A stretch of 27,765 nt of DNA from an uncultured Lachnospiraceae bacterium (GCA_910588285.1 CAJUQB010000022.1:28879-56643), one strand, 5' to 3'; counted from the stretch's first letter, positions 6,516-12,918 are shown. A program made the numbers and translations. The notes: generated by a model from the letters alone, not told the origin.

Positions 6516-7441
6516 AGCTGCTCCCGCCTTTCATTGTAGATATGGAACCGCCGCCTCTGCCCCTGTCCCCTCTCCAAAAACAGGATCCGCTCAAAATATC
6601 CCTCCCGGAGCCATTTGGCCAGATAAGGCTTCTGCTCCATCTCCATCAGGCTCTCCCCGTGGAGGGTCCCAAGGATCCGGCAGCCGCAGTGGAGCACATA
6701 TTCCACTGCTTCGTAATCCGCCGCCCCGCCCAGCTCGTCCACACCGATCACCTGTGGGGACATGGACCGCAGCAGCAGAAGCATTCCCTGGGATTTGGGG
6801 CAGCAGTCCAGCACATCCGTCCGAAGACCCACATCCTTCTGGGGACATCCCATATAGGAAGCCGCCAGCTCGCTGCGCTCGTCCACCAGCCCCACCCGTT
6901 TCCCAAGGTGGGCGTCATCCCCATCGGAAATCTGGCGGATACAGTCCCGAAGAAGCGTCGTCTTCCCCACGCCCGGCGGGGACACGATCAGGGTATTGTA
7001 GATGCGTTCCCCCTCCCTAAGATAGGGCAGCACCGAATCTGCGCATCCCTTCCGCTCCCCGGCAATGCGGATATTCAAAAAGGAAATCTGGCGGAGGGTG
7101 CATATCTGTCCCCCCTCACAGACTGCCTTCCCGGCAAGCCCCACCCGGTGCCCTCCCTGAATCGTCAGAAATCCGCTGCGCAGCTCCTCCTCAAAGGCGT
7201 ACAGAGAGTACCGGCTTATGGCGTCAAGGATTTCCTGCACGTCTGTCTCCGAAGCCCGATATGCGCCTTTGGAGGCCTCCTGGAGGCATTCTCCGTTCCA
7301 GAACAGCTCCTCCCCGCTGTTTAAAAGCTGCAGGGGCTGCCGGACGCGGATGCGTATCTCCTCCGGCCGGTATTTCCGCCCAAAGGCCTGGCGGCAAAAT
7401 TCATGTAAATGTAAGGGAAAAATACGAATCAATTCCTCCAT
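6509..7441 (-). CDS. spoIIIAA: Stage III sporulation protein AA (SpoIIIAA) ATPase
   Basis: SpoIIIAA is the cytoplasmic secretion-type ATPase thought to drive the mother-cell channel. The 310-residue protein has an N-terminal domain with YAFEEELRSGFLTIQGGHRV. Walker A is SPPGVGKTT (about residues 154-162), VDERSELAA follows, and Walker B is VIGVDELGG (231-239). This is close to GspE/VirB11-type ATPases. Length is normal. It is the first gene of the operon; AGGAGG lies just upstream of the ATG at 7441, and a candidate sigma-E promoter stands about 30 bp before it. Confidence 0.95.
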   Translation of the reverse strand: MEELIRIFPLHLHEFCRQAFGRKYRPEEIRIRVRQPLQLLNSGEELFWNGECLQEASKGAYRASETDVQEILDAISRYSLYAFEEELRSGFLTIQGGHRVGLAGKAVCEGGQICTLRQISFLNIRIAGERKGCADSVLPYLREGERIYNTLIVSPPGVGKTTLLRDCIRQISDGDDAHLGKRVGLVDERSELAASYMGCPQKDVGLRTDVLDCCPKSQGMLLLLRSMSPQVIGVDELGGAADYEAVEYVLHCGCRILGTLHGESLMEMEQKPYLAKWLREGYFERILFLERGQGQRRRFHIYNERREQLC

Positions 7442-7469
7442 AGTCTGTCCTCCTTCTGGCTTTAATCTA

Positions 7470-7497
7470 TGTATATGAAGAAGGACAGGGTTTATGA
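7470..7497 (-). promoter_or_regulatory. Candidate sigma-E promoter of the spoIIIA operon
   Basis: The minus strand shows TCATAAA (7497-7491), a 13-bp spacer and CATATACA (7477-7470), about 29 bp before the spoIIIAA ATG. The -35 carries the ATA core. The -10 is a variant of the sigma-E consensus CATACAnT. Known spoIIIA operons are sigma-E-dependent, which supports the assignment, but the -10 match is imperfect. Confidence 0.5.
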
Positions 7498-7621
7498 CAG
7501 GAATTTTTCACAGAGCTTTGTCTGAAATATTTTTAAAGAAAAATAGCTTTATACTTTGTATAAGAAAATGAGCTGCCCGACAAGTAAGGCGTTTGTAAAT
7601 TATACATGGAAAAGGCCCGCC

Positions 7622-8941
7622 TTACTCCCCTCTCTTCCATTTCATAATCTCCTCCAGCCGTTCCTTCACCTTCCGCTCCTGCCCCTGGTCCGTGGGAAAA
7701 TAGTACCTTCTCCCCTGAAGGGTGTCCGGCAGGCACTGCATCCGGCTCAGCTTCTCCTCGGTATCGTGGGCATAGATATACCCCTCTCCATAGTGAAGCT
7801 CCTGCATCAGCTTCGTAGGGGCATTGCGGATCTGCAATGGCACCGGCTCTGCCGGAAACTTTTGCACCTCCTGTTTGCAGGCCTCACAGGCCATGTAGAG
7901 GGCATTGGACTTGGGCGCCATGGACAGATATACAACGGCATGGGTCAGGTGGACGTTGCATTCCGGCATCCCCAGGAAATGGCAGGCCTGAAACACGGAT
8001 ACGGCAAAGGGCAGCGCCTGGGAATCCGCCATCCCCACATCCTCGCTGGCAAAACGCACCAGCCTCCTGGCAATGTACAGGGGATCCTCGCCCCCATCCA
8101 GCATCCGGTACATCCAGTATACGGCTGCATCCGGATCACTGTTGCGCATGGATTTGTGAAGGGCGGAAATCAGGTTGTAATGCTCCTCCCCGTTTTTGTC
8201 ATATAGAAGAGAACGCCGGTTCATGCACTGGGCCAGAAGCTCCTCATCCACACAGAGCACGGCCTTCTCGTCCATTTTCCCATTCAGAACCGCCATTTCC
8301 AGGGTGTTTAGAGCTGTCCTGGCATCCCCGTTGGCAAACCGCGCAATAGCTGCAAGCTGGGATTCCCCGATGGAAATCAAAAGGCTGCCAAATCCCCTGG
8401 GGCTTTCCAGGGCCTGGTGCAGGAGCTTTACAAGCTCCGGCTCCTCCAGAGGCTTTAAGATAAACACCTTGCACCGGGACAAAAGAGCGGAATTGATCTC
8501 AAACGAAGGATTTTCCGTGGTAGCCCCCACCAGGATAATGCTCCCCTTCTCCACAAAGGGCAGAAAGGCGTCCTGCTGTGCCTTATTAAACCGATGGATC
8601 TCATCCGTAAACAGCAGGGTACGGATCCCCATCCTGCGGTTCTGCTCCGCCTGGTTCATGACCTCCTTCACCTCTTTAATCCCGCTGGTCACTGCGCTGA
8701 ATTCCACAAATTCCGCCCGTGTTTTCTTCGCAATGATCCTTGCAAGGGTGGTCTTCCCCACCCCGGGAGGCCCCCAAAAAATCATGGAGGACACCTGATC
8801 CGACTCGATTAATTTGCGTAATATTTTCCCTTCCCCGATGAGATGCTCCTGCCCCACATATTCCTCCAGACTTTCCGGCCGCAGGCGGCTGGCCAGGGGG
8901 GCATTCTGCTTCCGGTCATCAAATAAGCTTAATTGTTCCAT
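7622..8941 (-). CDS. rarA: Replication-associated recombination protein A (RarA/MgsA)
   Basis: RarA is an AAA+ ATPase related to the clamp loader that acts at stalled replication forks. The 439-residue protein has Walker A GPPGVGKTT (57-65) and Walker B LLFTDEIHRFN with the DE pair at 113-114. The sensor stretch is ILVGATTENPSFEINSALLS. The helical C-terminal half contains DPDAAVYWMYRMLDGGEDP and a tetramerisation region. The N-terminus MEQLSLFDD carries a canonical beta-clamp-binding motif (QLSLF), which would recruit it to the replisome. AAGGAG precedes the ATG at 8941. It follows the WYL regulator gene at a distance of 40 bp in the same direction and may share its transcript. Confidence 0.95.
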   Translation of the reverse strand: MEQLSLFDDRKQNAPLASRLRPESLEEYVGQEHLIGEGKILRKLIESDQVSSMIFWGPPGVGKTTLARIIAKKTRAEFVEFSAVTSGIKEVKEVMNQAEQNRRMGIRTLLFTDEIHRFNKAQQDAFLPFVEKGSIILVGATTENPSFEINSALLSRCKVFILKPLEEPELVKLLHQALESPRGFGSLLISIGESQLAAIARFANGDARTALNTLEMAVLNGKMDEKAVLCVDEELLAQCMNRRSLLYDKNGEEHYNLISALHKSMRNSDPDAAVYWMYRMLDGGEDPLYIARRLVRFASEDVGMADSQALPFAVSVFQACHFLGMPECNVHLTHAVVYLSMAPKSNALYMACEACKQEVQKFPAEPVPLQIRNAPTKLMQELHYGEGYIYAHDTEEKLSRMQCLPDTLQGRRYYFPTDQGQERKVKERLEEIMKWKRGE

Positions 8942-8972
8942 TGTGCTTCTCTCCTTCCCATTATGTCAAGCC

Positions 8973-9004
8973 TTTGATGTATTATAATTTTGATGTATTA
9001 TAAT
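8973..9004. repeat. Perfect 16-bp tandem duplication at the 3' end of the WYL gene
   Basis: TTTGATGTATTATAAT occurs twice back to back (8973-8988 and 8989-9004). The first copy contains the stop codon of the regulator gene, so the duplication changed its last residues. It also doubles a TATAAT hexamer on the minus strand, upstream of rarA. Confidence 0.9.
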
Positions 9005-9938
9005 GCTGATACAATTCAAATATTTTCTTTTTTATAATCTCGATTAGTTCTGCAGGTTCCAGTACCGTAGCATGGCTCCCAAAGGGCAGGATGTAATCGG
9101 CAACCCATTCCAGCGCCCCATGGTTTATTTCCATATCAATGATTCCGCCGTCAGCAGGAAATGTCGTTAATCCTCTTGCCAACAAGCATTCGGTTTCACA
9201 GCGTTTGACTCCAATGTCCGTCAGTTGAATCTTCAGATGATAATCGTTTGCAACCTCTGTTTTCTCCAGATATTCCTGAACAGATGCCGGAATCGGATAT
9301 TTTCCTCTGGGATAGGGCTTTTCTTCTATGAGCTCCCTGATGCGGTCAACGCGAAATACTCTCATTTGGTTTGCCGTGGTACAATATGCCGGGCAATACC
9401 AAAGTCCGTTCATGGCATATAATCCAATGGGGATGATCGTGCGGATACTTTCCGCATGTGTTGACGAATACCGTATTGTGGCCGCGTGGCGGTTAATGGT
9501 AACAAGAAACATGGATTTCAGCAGCGGCGAATTACAATGTCTGTCCGGAATCCAAAATACTACTTTATTTTGAATCTGGGCAATACTCTTTTGCATATCC
9601 AACGGCAGACAATTTAAAAATTTTTTCATGACAGAGATTCTCTCCTGCTCAAAAGGTAAATCACGGTAAAATTGTAATGCCTGGCAGGCAAAAAATACAG
9701 CCTTGGCTTCACTTTCGGAAAACGCAATGGGCGGTAAAATCCGCTCCTTCAGGATATGATATCCACCTGCCGCCCCAACCTCTGAATAAAGGGGGAAACC
9801 GGCTTGTTCCAATTCCTGCAAATCCCGCATTACGGTCCGCTTTGATACTGAAAATTCTTCGGCTAATTCACCTGCTGTAAAATCCCTCTTTGCATTGATT
9901 GTTATCATCATTTCAATCAGCCGTTCTGCTTTTGACAT
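8982..9938 (-). CDS. YafY-type transcriptional regulator (HTH plus WYL domain)
   Basis: A 318-residue DNA-binding regulator. Residues ~3-60 form a DeoR-type winged helix (AGELAEEFSVSKRTVMRDLQ) followed by the wing PLYSEVGAAGGYHI. A helical linker leads to a WYL domain at about 135-210, with RYSSTHAESIRTIIPIGLYA and NGLWYCPAYCTTANQMRVFR, and a WCX-like C-terminal extension. WYL domains sense ligands in many regulators; the ligand here is unknown. I start it at the ATG at 9938 with AAAGGAG upstream, not at an upstream in-frame TTG. It is divergent from a YciI-like gene, and a TGACA-N5-TGTCA palindrome lies between them, so it probably controls itself and that gene. Confidence 0.9.
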   Translation of the reverse strand: MSKAERLIEMMITINAKRDFTAGELAEEFSVSKRTVMRDLQELEQAGFPLYSEVGAAGGYHILKERILPPIAFSESEAKAVFFACQALQFYRDLPFEQERISVMKKFLNCLPLDMQKSIAQIQNKVVFWIPDRHCNSPLLKSMFLVTINRHAATIRYSSTHAESIRTIIPIGLYAMNGLWYCPAYCTTANQMRVFRVDRIRELIEEKPYPRGKYPIPASVQEYLEKTEVANDYHLKIQLTDIGVKRCETECLLARGLTTFPADGGIIDMEINHGALEWVADYILPFGSHATVLEPAELIEIIKKKIFELYQHYNTSKL

Positions 9939-9957
9939 TTTTAAACTCCTTTCCAAA

Positions 9958-9982
9958 AATAGTGACAGCCTTTGTCATTATT
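9958..9982. promoter_or_regulatory. Palindromic operator for the WYL regulator
   Basis: AATAGTGACAGCCTT with its partner half TGTCATTATT forms an inverted repeat (AATA.TGACA / TGTCA.TATT) with one mismatched pair. It is 20 bases from the regulator ATG and overlaps the -35 of the divergent promoter, as expected for a repressor site. Operators of this TGACA-TGTCA shape are common beside YafY-type regulators; the specific pairing is inferred from position. Confidence 0.65.
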
Positions 9983-9999
9983 TTATGATAAACTATATT
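9972..9999 (+). promoter_or_regulatory. Promoter of the YciI-like gene
   Basis: TTGTCA (9972-9977), 16-bp spacer, TATATT (9994-9999). The -35 lies inside the right half of the palindromic operator. The gene starts about 98 bp downstream. Confidence 0.55.
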
Positions 10000-10096
10000 T
10001 ATCCCAAATGCAAGGATTCCGGTCTGAATGAATTGCCATTGCCGGACAAGCATCATAACCACAGCGAAAATGCCAAATTGTAAAGGAGAATATCGT

Positions 10097-10396
10097 ATGG
10101 AAAATCCCATGTACATGATGATGATTAAGAAAACCAAGACCTATAATAAACTGACAAAAAAGGTCATACTGGAACATGTTGAAAACCTGAAAAGACTGGA
10201 TGATGGGGGCAAGCTGGAAATCTGCGGTGTCTTTCGGGGATATCCGGGAATGGCCGGTATGTATATCCTCAAGACAGAAAGCCGCGAGGAGGCAGAGGAA
10301 ATCTGCAAGGAAGAGCCGTTGGTTGCCGGCGGATACGCAACCTATCAATTGATTGATCTGCAGATTGCAAATCGGGAAAATAATTACCTGCTGTAA
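10097..10396 (+). CDS. YciI-like protein
   Basis: A 99-residue protein starting MENPMYMMMIKKTKTYNKLT. It has the YciI-type ferredoxin-like plan: a beta strand, a helix carrying LTKKVILEHVENLKRLDDGG, the strands LEICGVFRGYPGMAGMYIL, and a second helix with ESREEAEEICKEEPLVAGGY. YciI-like proteins are small, often dimeric, and mostly of unknown biochemical role, so no reaction can be named. AAAGGAG lies eight bases before the ATG. An intrinsic terminator follows, so it is a single-gene unit. It is the only plus-strand metabolic-type gene in the left half, and the divergent WYL regulator with its palindrome is its likely controller. Confidence 0.8.
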   Translation: MENPMYMMMIKKTKTYNKLTKKVILEHVENLKRLDDGGKLEICGVFRGYPGMAGMYILKTESREEAEEICKEEPLVAGGYATYQLIDLQIANRENNYLL

Positions 10397-10412
10397 TTTT
10401 CAGGCGGTAGGA

Positions 10413-10441
10413 GGAGGCGGACAATCGGTCCGCCTTCTTTT
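10413..10441 (+). terminator. Intrinsic terminator after the YciI-like gene
   Basis: AGGCGGAC and GTCCGCCT form an 8-bp stem around AATCG, followed by TCTTTTCT on the plus strand. Confidence 0.8.
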
Positions 10442-10642
10442 CTATAGAATAGGCTCTCGGAATCTCAAATCCTTAATGTGGCCTCCGAAAGCCATCATAT
10501 AGCCACCCCCAAGATCCAGAACCGCCTTTCCTGCCAGTTCCAGCTTATCTGGACGCTCCCTTAAAAATTCCTTGGCGGTATGAAGAGCAATTCCCCCACT
10601 CCAACGGGCTTCCTCGTCCGGGGTTTGGGTGCACGCTTCTCT
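10442..10642 (-). pseudogene. C-terminal fragment of an unidentified gene
   Basis: An open frame of 66 residues ends FGGHIKDLRFREPIL and includes GGIALHTAKEFLRERPDKLE and LAGKAVLDLGG. It has no start codon or ribosome binding site, and stop codons lie immediately upstream. The amino-acid pattern looks like a real protein, not a random shadow frame, but I do not recognise the family. It abuts a transposase relic and reads as a decayed 3' end left by a deletion or insertion. Confidence 0.45.
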
Positions 10643-10670
10643 TTATCACATGCATTGGCCGCTTTCTGGT

Positions 10671-10903
10671 TTACAACTTCATATACAATCTTGCGATAAA
10701 GCGTGTAAAACTGGAAGGGTACCATAACTCGGCCGCATATCCAAAATCTTTCGGTTTCTGGCACGCTTTGTTTATCACCATGTAATATCGAAATCCATAA
10801 TTTCTGCCTTCCGCCCACATCCTTTGTTGTCCCGCAGGGCGGCCTCGATGCCTCCAGCGTTATATTTATCAATGCAAAGTCTTACAGCACTCACACAAAT
10901 CAT
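10671..10903 (-). pseudogene. IS630-family transposase relic (N-terminal part, frameshifted)
   Basis: Two frames together give the helix-turn-helix start of an IS630-type transposase. The first frame has CVSAVRLCIDKYNAGGIEAA and LRDNKGCGRKAEI, then a stop. About the same point in another frame continues MVINKACQKPKDFGYAAELW and ends early after RFIARLYMKL. The pattern (V..VR..I.+Y..GGIE..L.D..G.GRK, then ACQKPKD.GYAAELW) is typical of the family's winged-helix domain. The DDE catalytic part is absent. This is a frameshifted and truncated remnant of an insertion sequence. Confidence 0.75.
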
Positions 10904-11089
10904 GTTCCCACCACATCAGCTTGTAATGCTCTTCTTTGCCTTTCATATCCTCTAATGACCTGACATGGAGTGTCTGCATTCTCTTCATTGCGTTCTTTCC
11001 CATGTAAATGCCGAAATCATCGGAAATGCATCTTTTTACCATTCCATGTTGTTTTCCACTACTTCCACTAAATCACATAACCTTGCCAT
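10869..11089 (-). pseudogene. Frameshifted small gene of mobile-element type
   Basis: An ATG at 11089 with GAAAGGAG upstream starts MARLCDLVEVVENNMEW, then TAG/TAA-type interruption. A second frame continues RCISDDFGIYMGKNAMKRMQ and YKLMWWEHDLCECCKTLH before its stop. The shared start signal and the continuous protein-like sequence indicate one small gene broken by a frameshift. I do not recognise its function. The ribosome binding site and the leader upstream match those of the 11451-11603 gene, as in modular integrative elements. Its 3' end overlaps the IS630-type relic. Confidence 0.5.
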
Positions 11090-11123
11090 AATTAGCTCCT
11101 TTCGCTTAGTCGGTTTTCAGGTA

Positions 11124-11220
11124 ACAAAATAGAGCCAATTTGTCCTAACTGGCTCCAAAGTATTTTTAAGGCTGTATTTGTTTTGGCACATATACACCCG
11201 GTTATTTTTAGCCATTGGCA
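11124..11220 (-). promoter_or_regulatory. Leader copy A with terminator-like hairpin
   Basis: This stretch, transcribed on the minus strand ahead of the 11089 start, resembles the leader at 11642-11740. It shares GGGTG-ATATGTGC, then a hairpin GAGCCAGTT/AATTGGCTC (arms 11147-11155 and 11132-11140) and a T-containing tail, then AAACC and GAAAGGAG. The leader-peptide start codon seen in copy B is lost here. Confidence 0.5.
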
Positions 11221-11272
11221 AATATGCGAAAATTGCAAAGCCCAGAACAAATAGCTCCCTGGCTCCTTCCCC

Positions 11273-11464
11273 TTAAAAAACATGCTTCATAACATCTAAA
11301 ATGATTGCGCTGTGACTGTCCGCTTCAATATTCACCCGCCTTGTGCCGCCGCCCTTGAAGGTAATCTGCGCCGTATTATCATCAATCAAAGATAAACTGT
11401 CAACGTCAAGGTTTGCACATACAAGTGTCAATTCAAAAACTTTTATAAAATCAGACTTCCCCAT
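11273..11464 (-). CDS. Small conserved-looking protein of mobile-element type
   Basis: A 63-residue protein starting MGKSDFIKVFELTLVCANLD, with a compact alternating strand pattern (DSLSLIDDNTAQITFKGGGT, RRVNIEADSHSAIILDVMKH) suggesting a small beta-rich fold. It has no signal peptide, membrane helix or catalytic motif. Its ATG lies inside the 3' end of the gene at 11451-11603 in a different frame, implying translational coupling. The neighbourhood of leader repeats, transposase relic and type I toxin points to a remnant of an integrative element. Function is unknown and I cannot name a family. Confidence 0.55.
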   Translation of the reverse strand: MGKSDFIKVFELTLVCANLDVDSLSLIDDNTAQITFKGGGTRRVNIEADSHSAIILDVMKHVF

Positions 11465-11603
11465 ACTTTCTTACGCTTCTTCCCTTATGGTTACACATAC
11501 CGTTTCTTTCCGCCACTGCAAACCGCCTTTGCAAAAAGCATCTGCCCGTTGGGCATTGCGGGCATTCGTAAATCTCATAATACAGAATCTTGTAATCTGC
11601 CAT
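11451..11603 (-). CDS. 50-residue cysteine-containing small protein, possibly frameshifted
   Basis: The ATG at 11603 has AAAGGAG nine bases upstream and gives MADYKILYYEIYECPQCPTG, with two CxxC-type cysteines, then RCFLQRRFAVAERNGM to a TGA. A different frame over the 3' half reads CKGGLQWRKETVCVTIREEA and stops just before the next gene's ATG, which would be a more natural gene junction. Either the first frame is right and overlaps the next gene by 14 bp, or the gene has a frameshift near codon 22. It may be a small metal-binding protein of a mobile element; function is unknown. Confidence 0.5.
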   Translation of the reverse strand: MADYKILYYEIYECPQCPTGRCFLQRRFAVAERNGMCNHKGRSVRKYGEV

Positions 11604-11641
11604 TCCTGGTTGCTCCTTTCGTTTGTTTGGTTTTAAGCATC

Positions 11642-11670
11642 AAAAAAGGAGCCTATTTTCCGACTGGCTC
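11642..11670 (-). terminator. Intrinsic terminator in leader copy B (possible attenuator)
   Basis: On the minus strand GAGCC-N12-GGCTC is followed by C and six T residues, 40-50 bases before the ATG at 11603. A terminator inside a 5' leader suggests transcription attenuation of the small genes downstream. Confidence 0.6.
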
Positions 11671-11696
11671 TAAGTTCGATTTTAGTTGACCGCAAA

Positions 11697-11717
11697 TTAG
11701 CACATATGCACCCGCAT
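11697..11717 (-). CDS. Possible 6-residue leader peptide (MRVHMC) upstream of the attenuator
   Basis: ATG CGG GTG CAT ATG TGC TAA stands just before the terminator-like hairpin of leader copy B. The GGGTG-ATATGTGC part is kept in copy A, where the ATG is lost. A ribosome stalled here could influence the hairpin. No strong ribosome binding site is visible (GTAAGAGAA upstream is weak), so this stays tentative. Confidence 0.3.
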   Translation of the reverse strand: MRVHMC

Positions 11718-11761
11718 ATTTTTCTCTTACAGATTGGAAATTTAAAAACGGGAAAAGCAGA

Positions 11762-11790
11762 TTGTCGAATAGTAAAAGATATGATATAAT
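11762..11790 (+). promoter_or_regulatory. Promoter of the holin-like toxin gene
   Basis: TTGTCG (11762-11767), 17-bp spacer, TATAAT (11785-11790), about 70 bp upstream of the toxin ATG, leaving a long structured 5' leader. Confidence 0.75.
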
Positions 11791-11824
11791 TCGCAAATGG
11801 AGTGACCGTGTTACAAGGTGGTAG

Positions 11825-11852
11825 CCTCCCTGACTTCACAGAAGAAGGGAGG
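11825..11852 (+). promoter_or_regulatory. Hairpin sequestering the toxin ribosome binding site
   Basis: CCTCCCT (11825-11831) is the exact complement of AGGGAGG (11846-11852), which is the Shine-Dalgarno sequence of the toxin. The full-length mRNA would therefore be poorly translated, a known trait of type I toxin messages. Confidence 0.7.
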
Positions 11853-11860
11853 TGATGCAT

Positions 11861-11956
11861 ATGAGTACATACGAAGTTTTAACATTGTTAATTCTTTTCG
11901 GTACGTTCCTCATTGCATTGCTTGCCTATTTAGATAGGAACAACAAGCGAAAATAA
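11861..11956 (+). CDS. Holin-like type I toxin
   Basis: A 31-residue peptide: a short N-terminus MSTYEVLTLLILFGTFLIAL, one membrane helix (about residues 6-23), then a charged tail LAYLDRNNKRK. The MS.YE.L..M..FG.F..ALL.Y.D..NK+K pattern defines the putative holin-like toxin family found in Firmicutes chromosomes and prophages. Such peptides insert in the cell's own membrane and are silenced by an antisense RNA. Supporting context: a strong promoter, a sequestered GGGAGGTGAT ribosome binding site, a strong terminator and an opposing promoter downstream. It is apparently intact in the middle of otherwise decayed mobile DNA. Confidence 0.88.
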   Translation: MSTYEVLTLLILFGTFLIALLAYLDRNNKRK

Positions 11957-12038
11957 ATAAGCCTACCTTGTCACTTGCCCGGTGAAGGTAGGCTTTTAAG
12001 CTACTGGAGGTCAACCACTTTGTGGGCGGTTGCTCCTT
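11955..12038 (-). ncRNA. Predicted antisense RNA antitoxin to the holin-like toxin
   Basis: A minus-strand promoter at 12045-12073 would start a transcript near 12038, running towards the toxin gene. The transcript would open with a hairpin (GGAGCAACC/GGTTG-AC-CTCC). It could end at the stem 11959-11995, which on this strand is followed by ATTTATTTT. It would overlap the 3' end of the toxin message. Its boundaries are inferred from the promoter and stem alone. Confidence 0.6.
11959..11997 (+). terminator. Bidirectional terminator of the toxin mRNA and antisense RNA
   Basis: AAGCCTACCTT (11959-11969) and AAGGTAGGCTT (11985-11995) form a perfect 11-bp stem followed by TTT on the plus strand and by ATTTATTTT on the minus strand. 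Confidence 0.88.
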
Positions 12039-12040
12039 TT
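12006..12040 (+). terminator. Second plus-strand terminator after the toxin
   Basis: GGAG-GT-CAACC pairs with GGTTG-CTCC (a 9-bp stem with a 2-base bulge), followed by TTTT. Read-through toxin mRNA ending here would overlap the whole predicted antisense RNA. Confidence 0.65.
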
Positions 12041-12044
12041 CTAT

Positions 12045-12073
12045 AATATAACATTTCTGTAGCTGAAAATCAA
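12045..12073 (-). promoter_or_regulatory. Promoter of the predicted antisense RNA
   Basis: On the minus strand TTGATT (12073-12068), 17-bp spacer, TATATT (12050-12045), facing the toxin gene. Confidence 0.6.
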
Positions 12074-12115
12074 CAACATTTTTAGTCTGGCGGCAACATG
12101 GATGTTTATCATAAT

Positions 12116-12412
12116 CACTCATTTTTCTTTAAGCAGATTATGATACTTGCCTGTATATATTCCGCACTGGTAAATAGACTGTTTCCCCTGGCTTCCTGGC
12201 GTTCATTCTTTTCTTTATAATCATATGTAAAGATTGGCAACACCGTCGGTAAGATGCTCGAACTAGATGGCTGATACTAATTTCTCCATGGCAATTTCCT
12301 GATCGGAAAATGAATAAATCTCTACCTCATCTGCATACTTAGTGGTAAAGGATGTTGTAATTCTGTTCAGATAATTTTGGTCACTGTCCAACAGTAATAA
12401 TCTTATTTTCAT
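12116..12412 (-). pseudogene. Receiver-like gene, truncated and frameshifted
   Basis: The ATG at 12412 begins MKIRLLLLDSDQNYLNRITT and runs 49 residues to a TAG at 12263. The pattern (hydrophobic strand, then LDSD with the aspartates at the receiver phosphoacceptor-pocket position, helix, and a second strand EIYSFSD) resembles the start of a receiver or pseudo-receiver domain. A second frame after the stop continues LPTVLPIFTYDYKEKNERQE and ends YIQASIIICLKKNE. The two parts look like the beginning and a later piece of one larger protein joined by a deletion. The original could have been a response regulator or a CpaE-like protein; the pieces are too short to decide. Confidence 0.5.
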
Positions 12413-12563
12413 AATCTGCCCTATCATACTGGATTATTTGGTAACAACTTTTCGCAGAGTGTTATATTCTGCGAAAGCTCATTATTTTCTTATCTCTAAA
12501 ACACAACCGGCATTTATATCGAACTATTTTCAGAAATCCTGGGCAAAACAACAAAAAGTACAG

Positions 12564-12615
12564 AAAAAAAAGACCGATGGACTCCGGCAGATCTCTCTGC
12601 TTGATCCATCAGTCT
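12564..12615 (-). terminator. Intrinsic terminator of rpsU
   Basis: AGACTGATGGA (12615-12605 on the minus strand) pairs with TCCATCGGTCT (12581-12571), followed by a run of T. The stem has one mismatch. The other strand also carries a short T run. Confidence 0.85.
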
Positions 12616-12639
12616 TTTTACATCTTAAAAGCTGATCCA

Positions 12640-12816
12640 TTAGTTATATTTGCGTTTTCTTGCTGCTTCGGATTTCTTCTTGCGTTTTACGCTGGGCTTC
12701 TCGTAATGCTCTCTCTTACGAATCTCCTGCTGAATACCAGCCTTCGCGCAGTTTCTTTTGAATCTGCGTAAAGCGCTATCCAAAGTCTCGTTTTCTTTTA
12801 CGATTACATTTGACAT
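12640..12816 (-). CDS. rpsU: 30S ribosomal protein S21
   Basis: S21 is a small basic protein of the 30S subunit, near the anti-Shine-Dalgarno end of 16S rRNA. The 58-residue product begins MSNVIVKENETLDSALRRFK and contains RNCAKAGIQQEIRKREHYEK and a lysine/arginine-rich C-terminus (KKKSEAARKRKYN), all typical. I start it at the ATG at 12816, since upstream residues of the longer open frame do not belong to the family. It stands alone with its own extended -10 promoter and terminator. Confidence 0.97.
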   Translation of the reverse strand: MSNVIVKENETLDSALRRFKRNCAKAGIQQEIRKREHYEKPSVKRKKKSEAARKRKYN

Positions 12817-12890
12817 AGTCTCACACCTAACCTCCCTCCAGTTGCGTATTGTGCACACCAACTGTGGGTTATTTTATTGCACTGCAATTT

Positions 12891-12918
12891 ATTATAGCAC
12901 ATTTTTCAGTTTCGTCAA
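12891..12918 (-). promoter_or_regulatory. Promoter of rpsU
   Basis: On the minus strand TTGACG (12918-12913), 16-bp spacer, TATAAT (12896-12891), with an extended -10 TGC immediately upstream. Confidence 0.8.

Noticed and set aside
7584..7625. Inverted repeat GTAAGGCG...CGCCTTAC at the end of rarA
   Set aside because: The loop is 26 bases, the stem overlaps the stop codon and no T tract follows, so a terminator call is not supported.
11092..11283. 63-residue frame beginning MFFKGKEPGSYLF
   Set aside because: It runs through the leader and hairpin of copy A, starts inside the neighbouring gene and shows no conserved protein pattern.
11633..11860. 75-residue minus-strand frame through leader copy B and the toxin promoter
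   Set aside because: It is antisense to the toxin leader and covers the terminator hairpin; the part shared with copy A is explained by the leader repeat.
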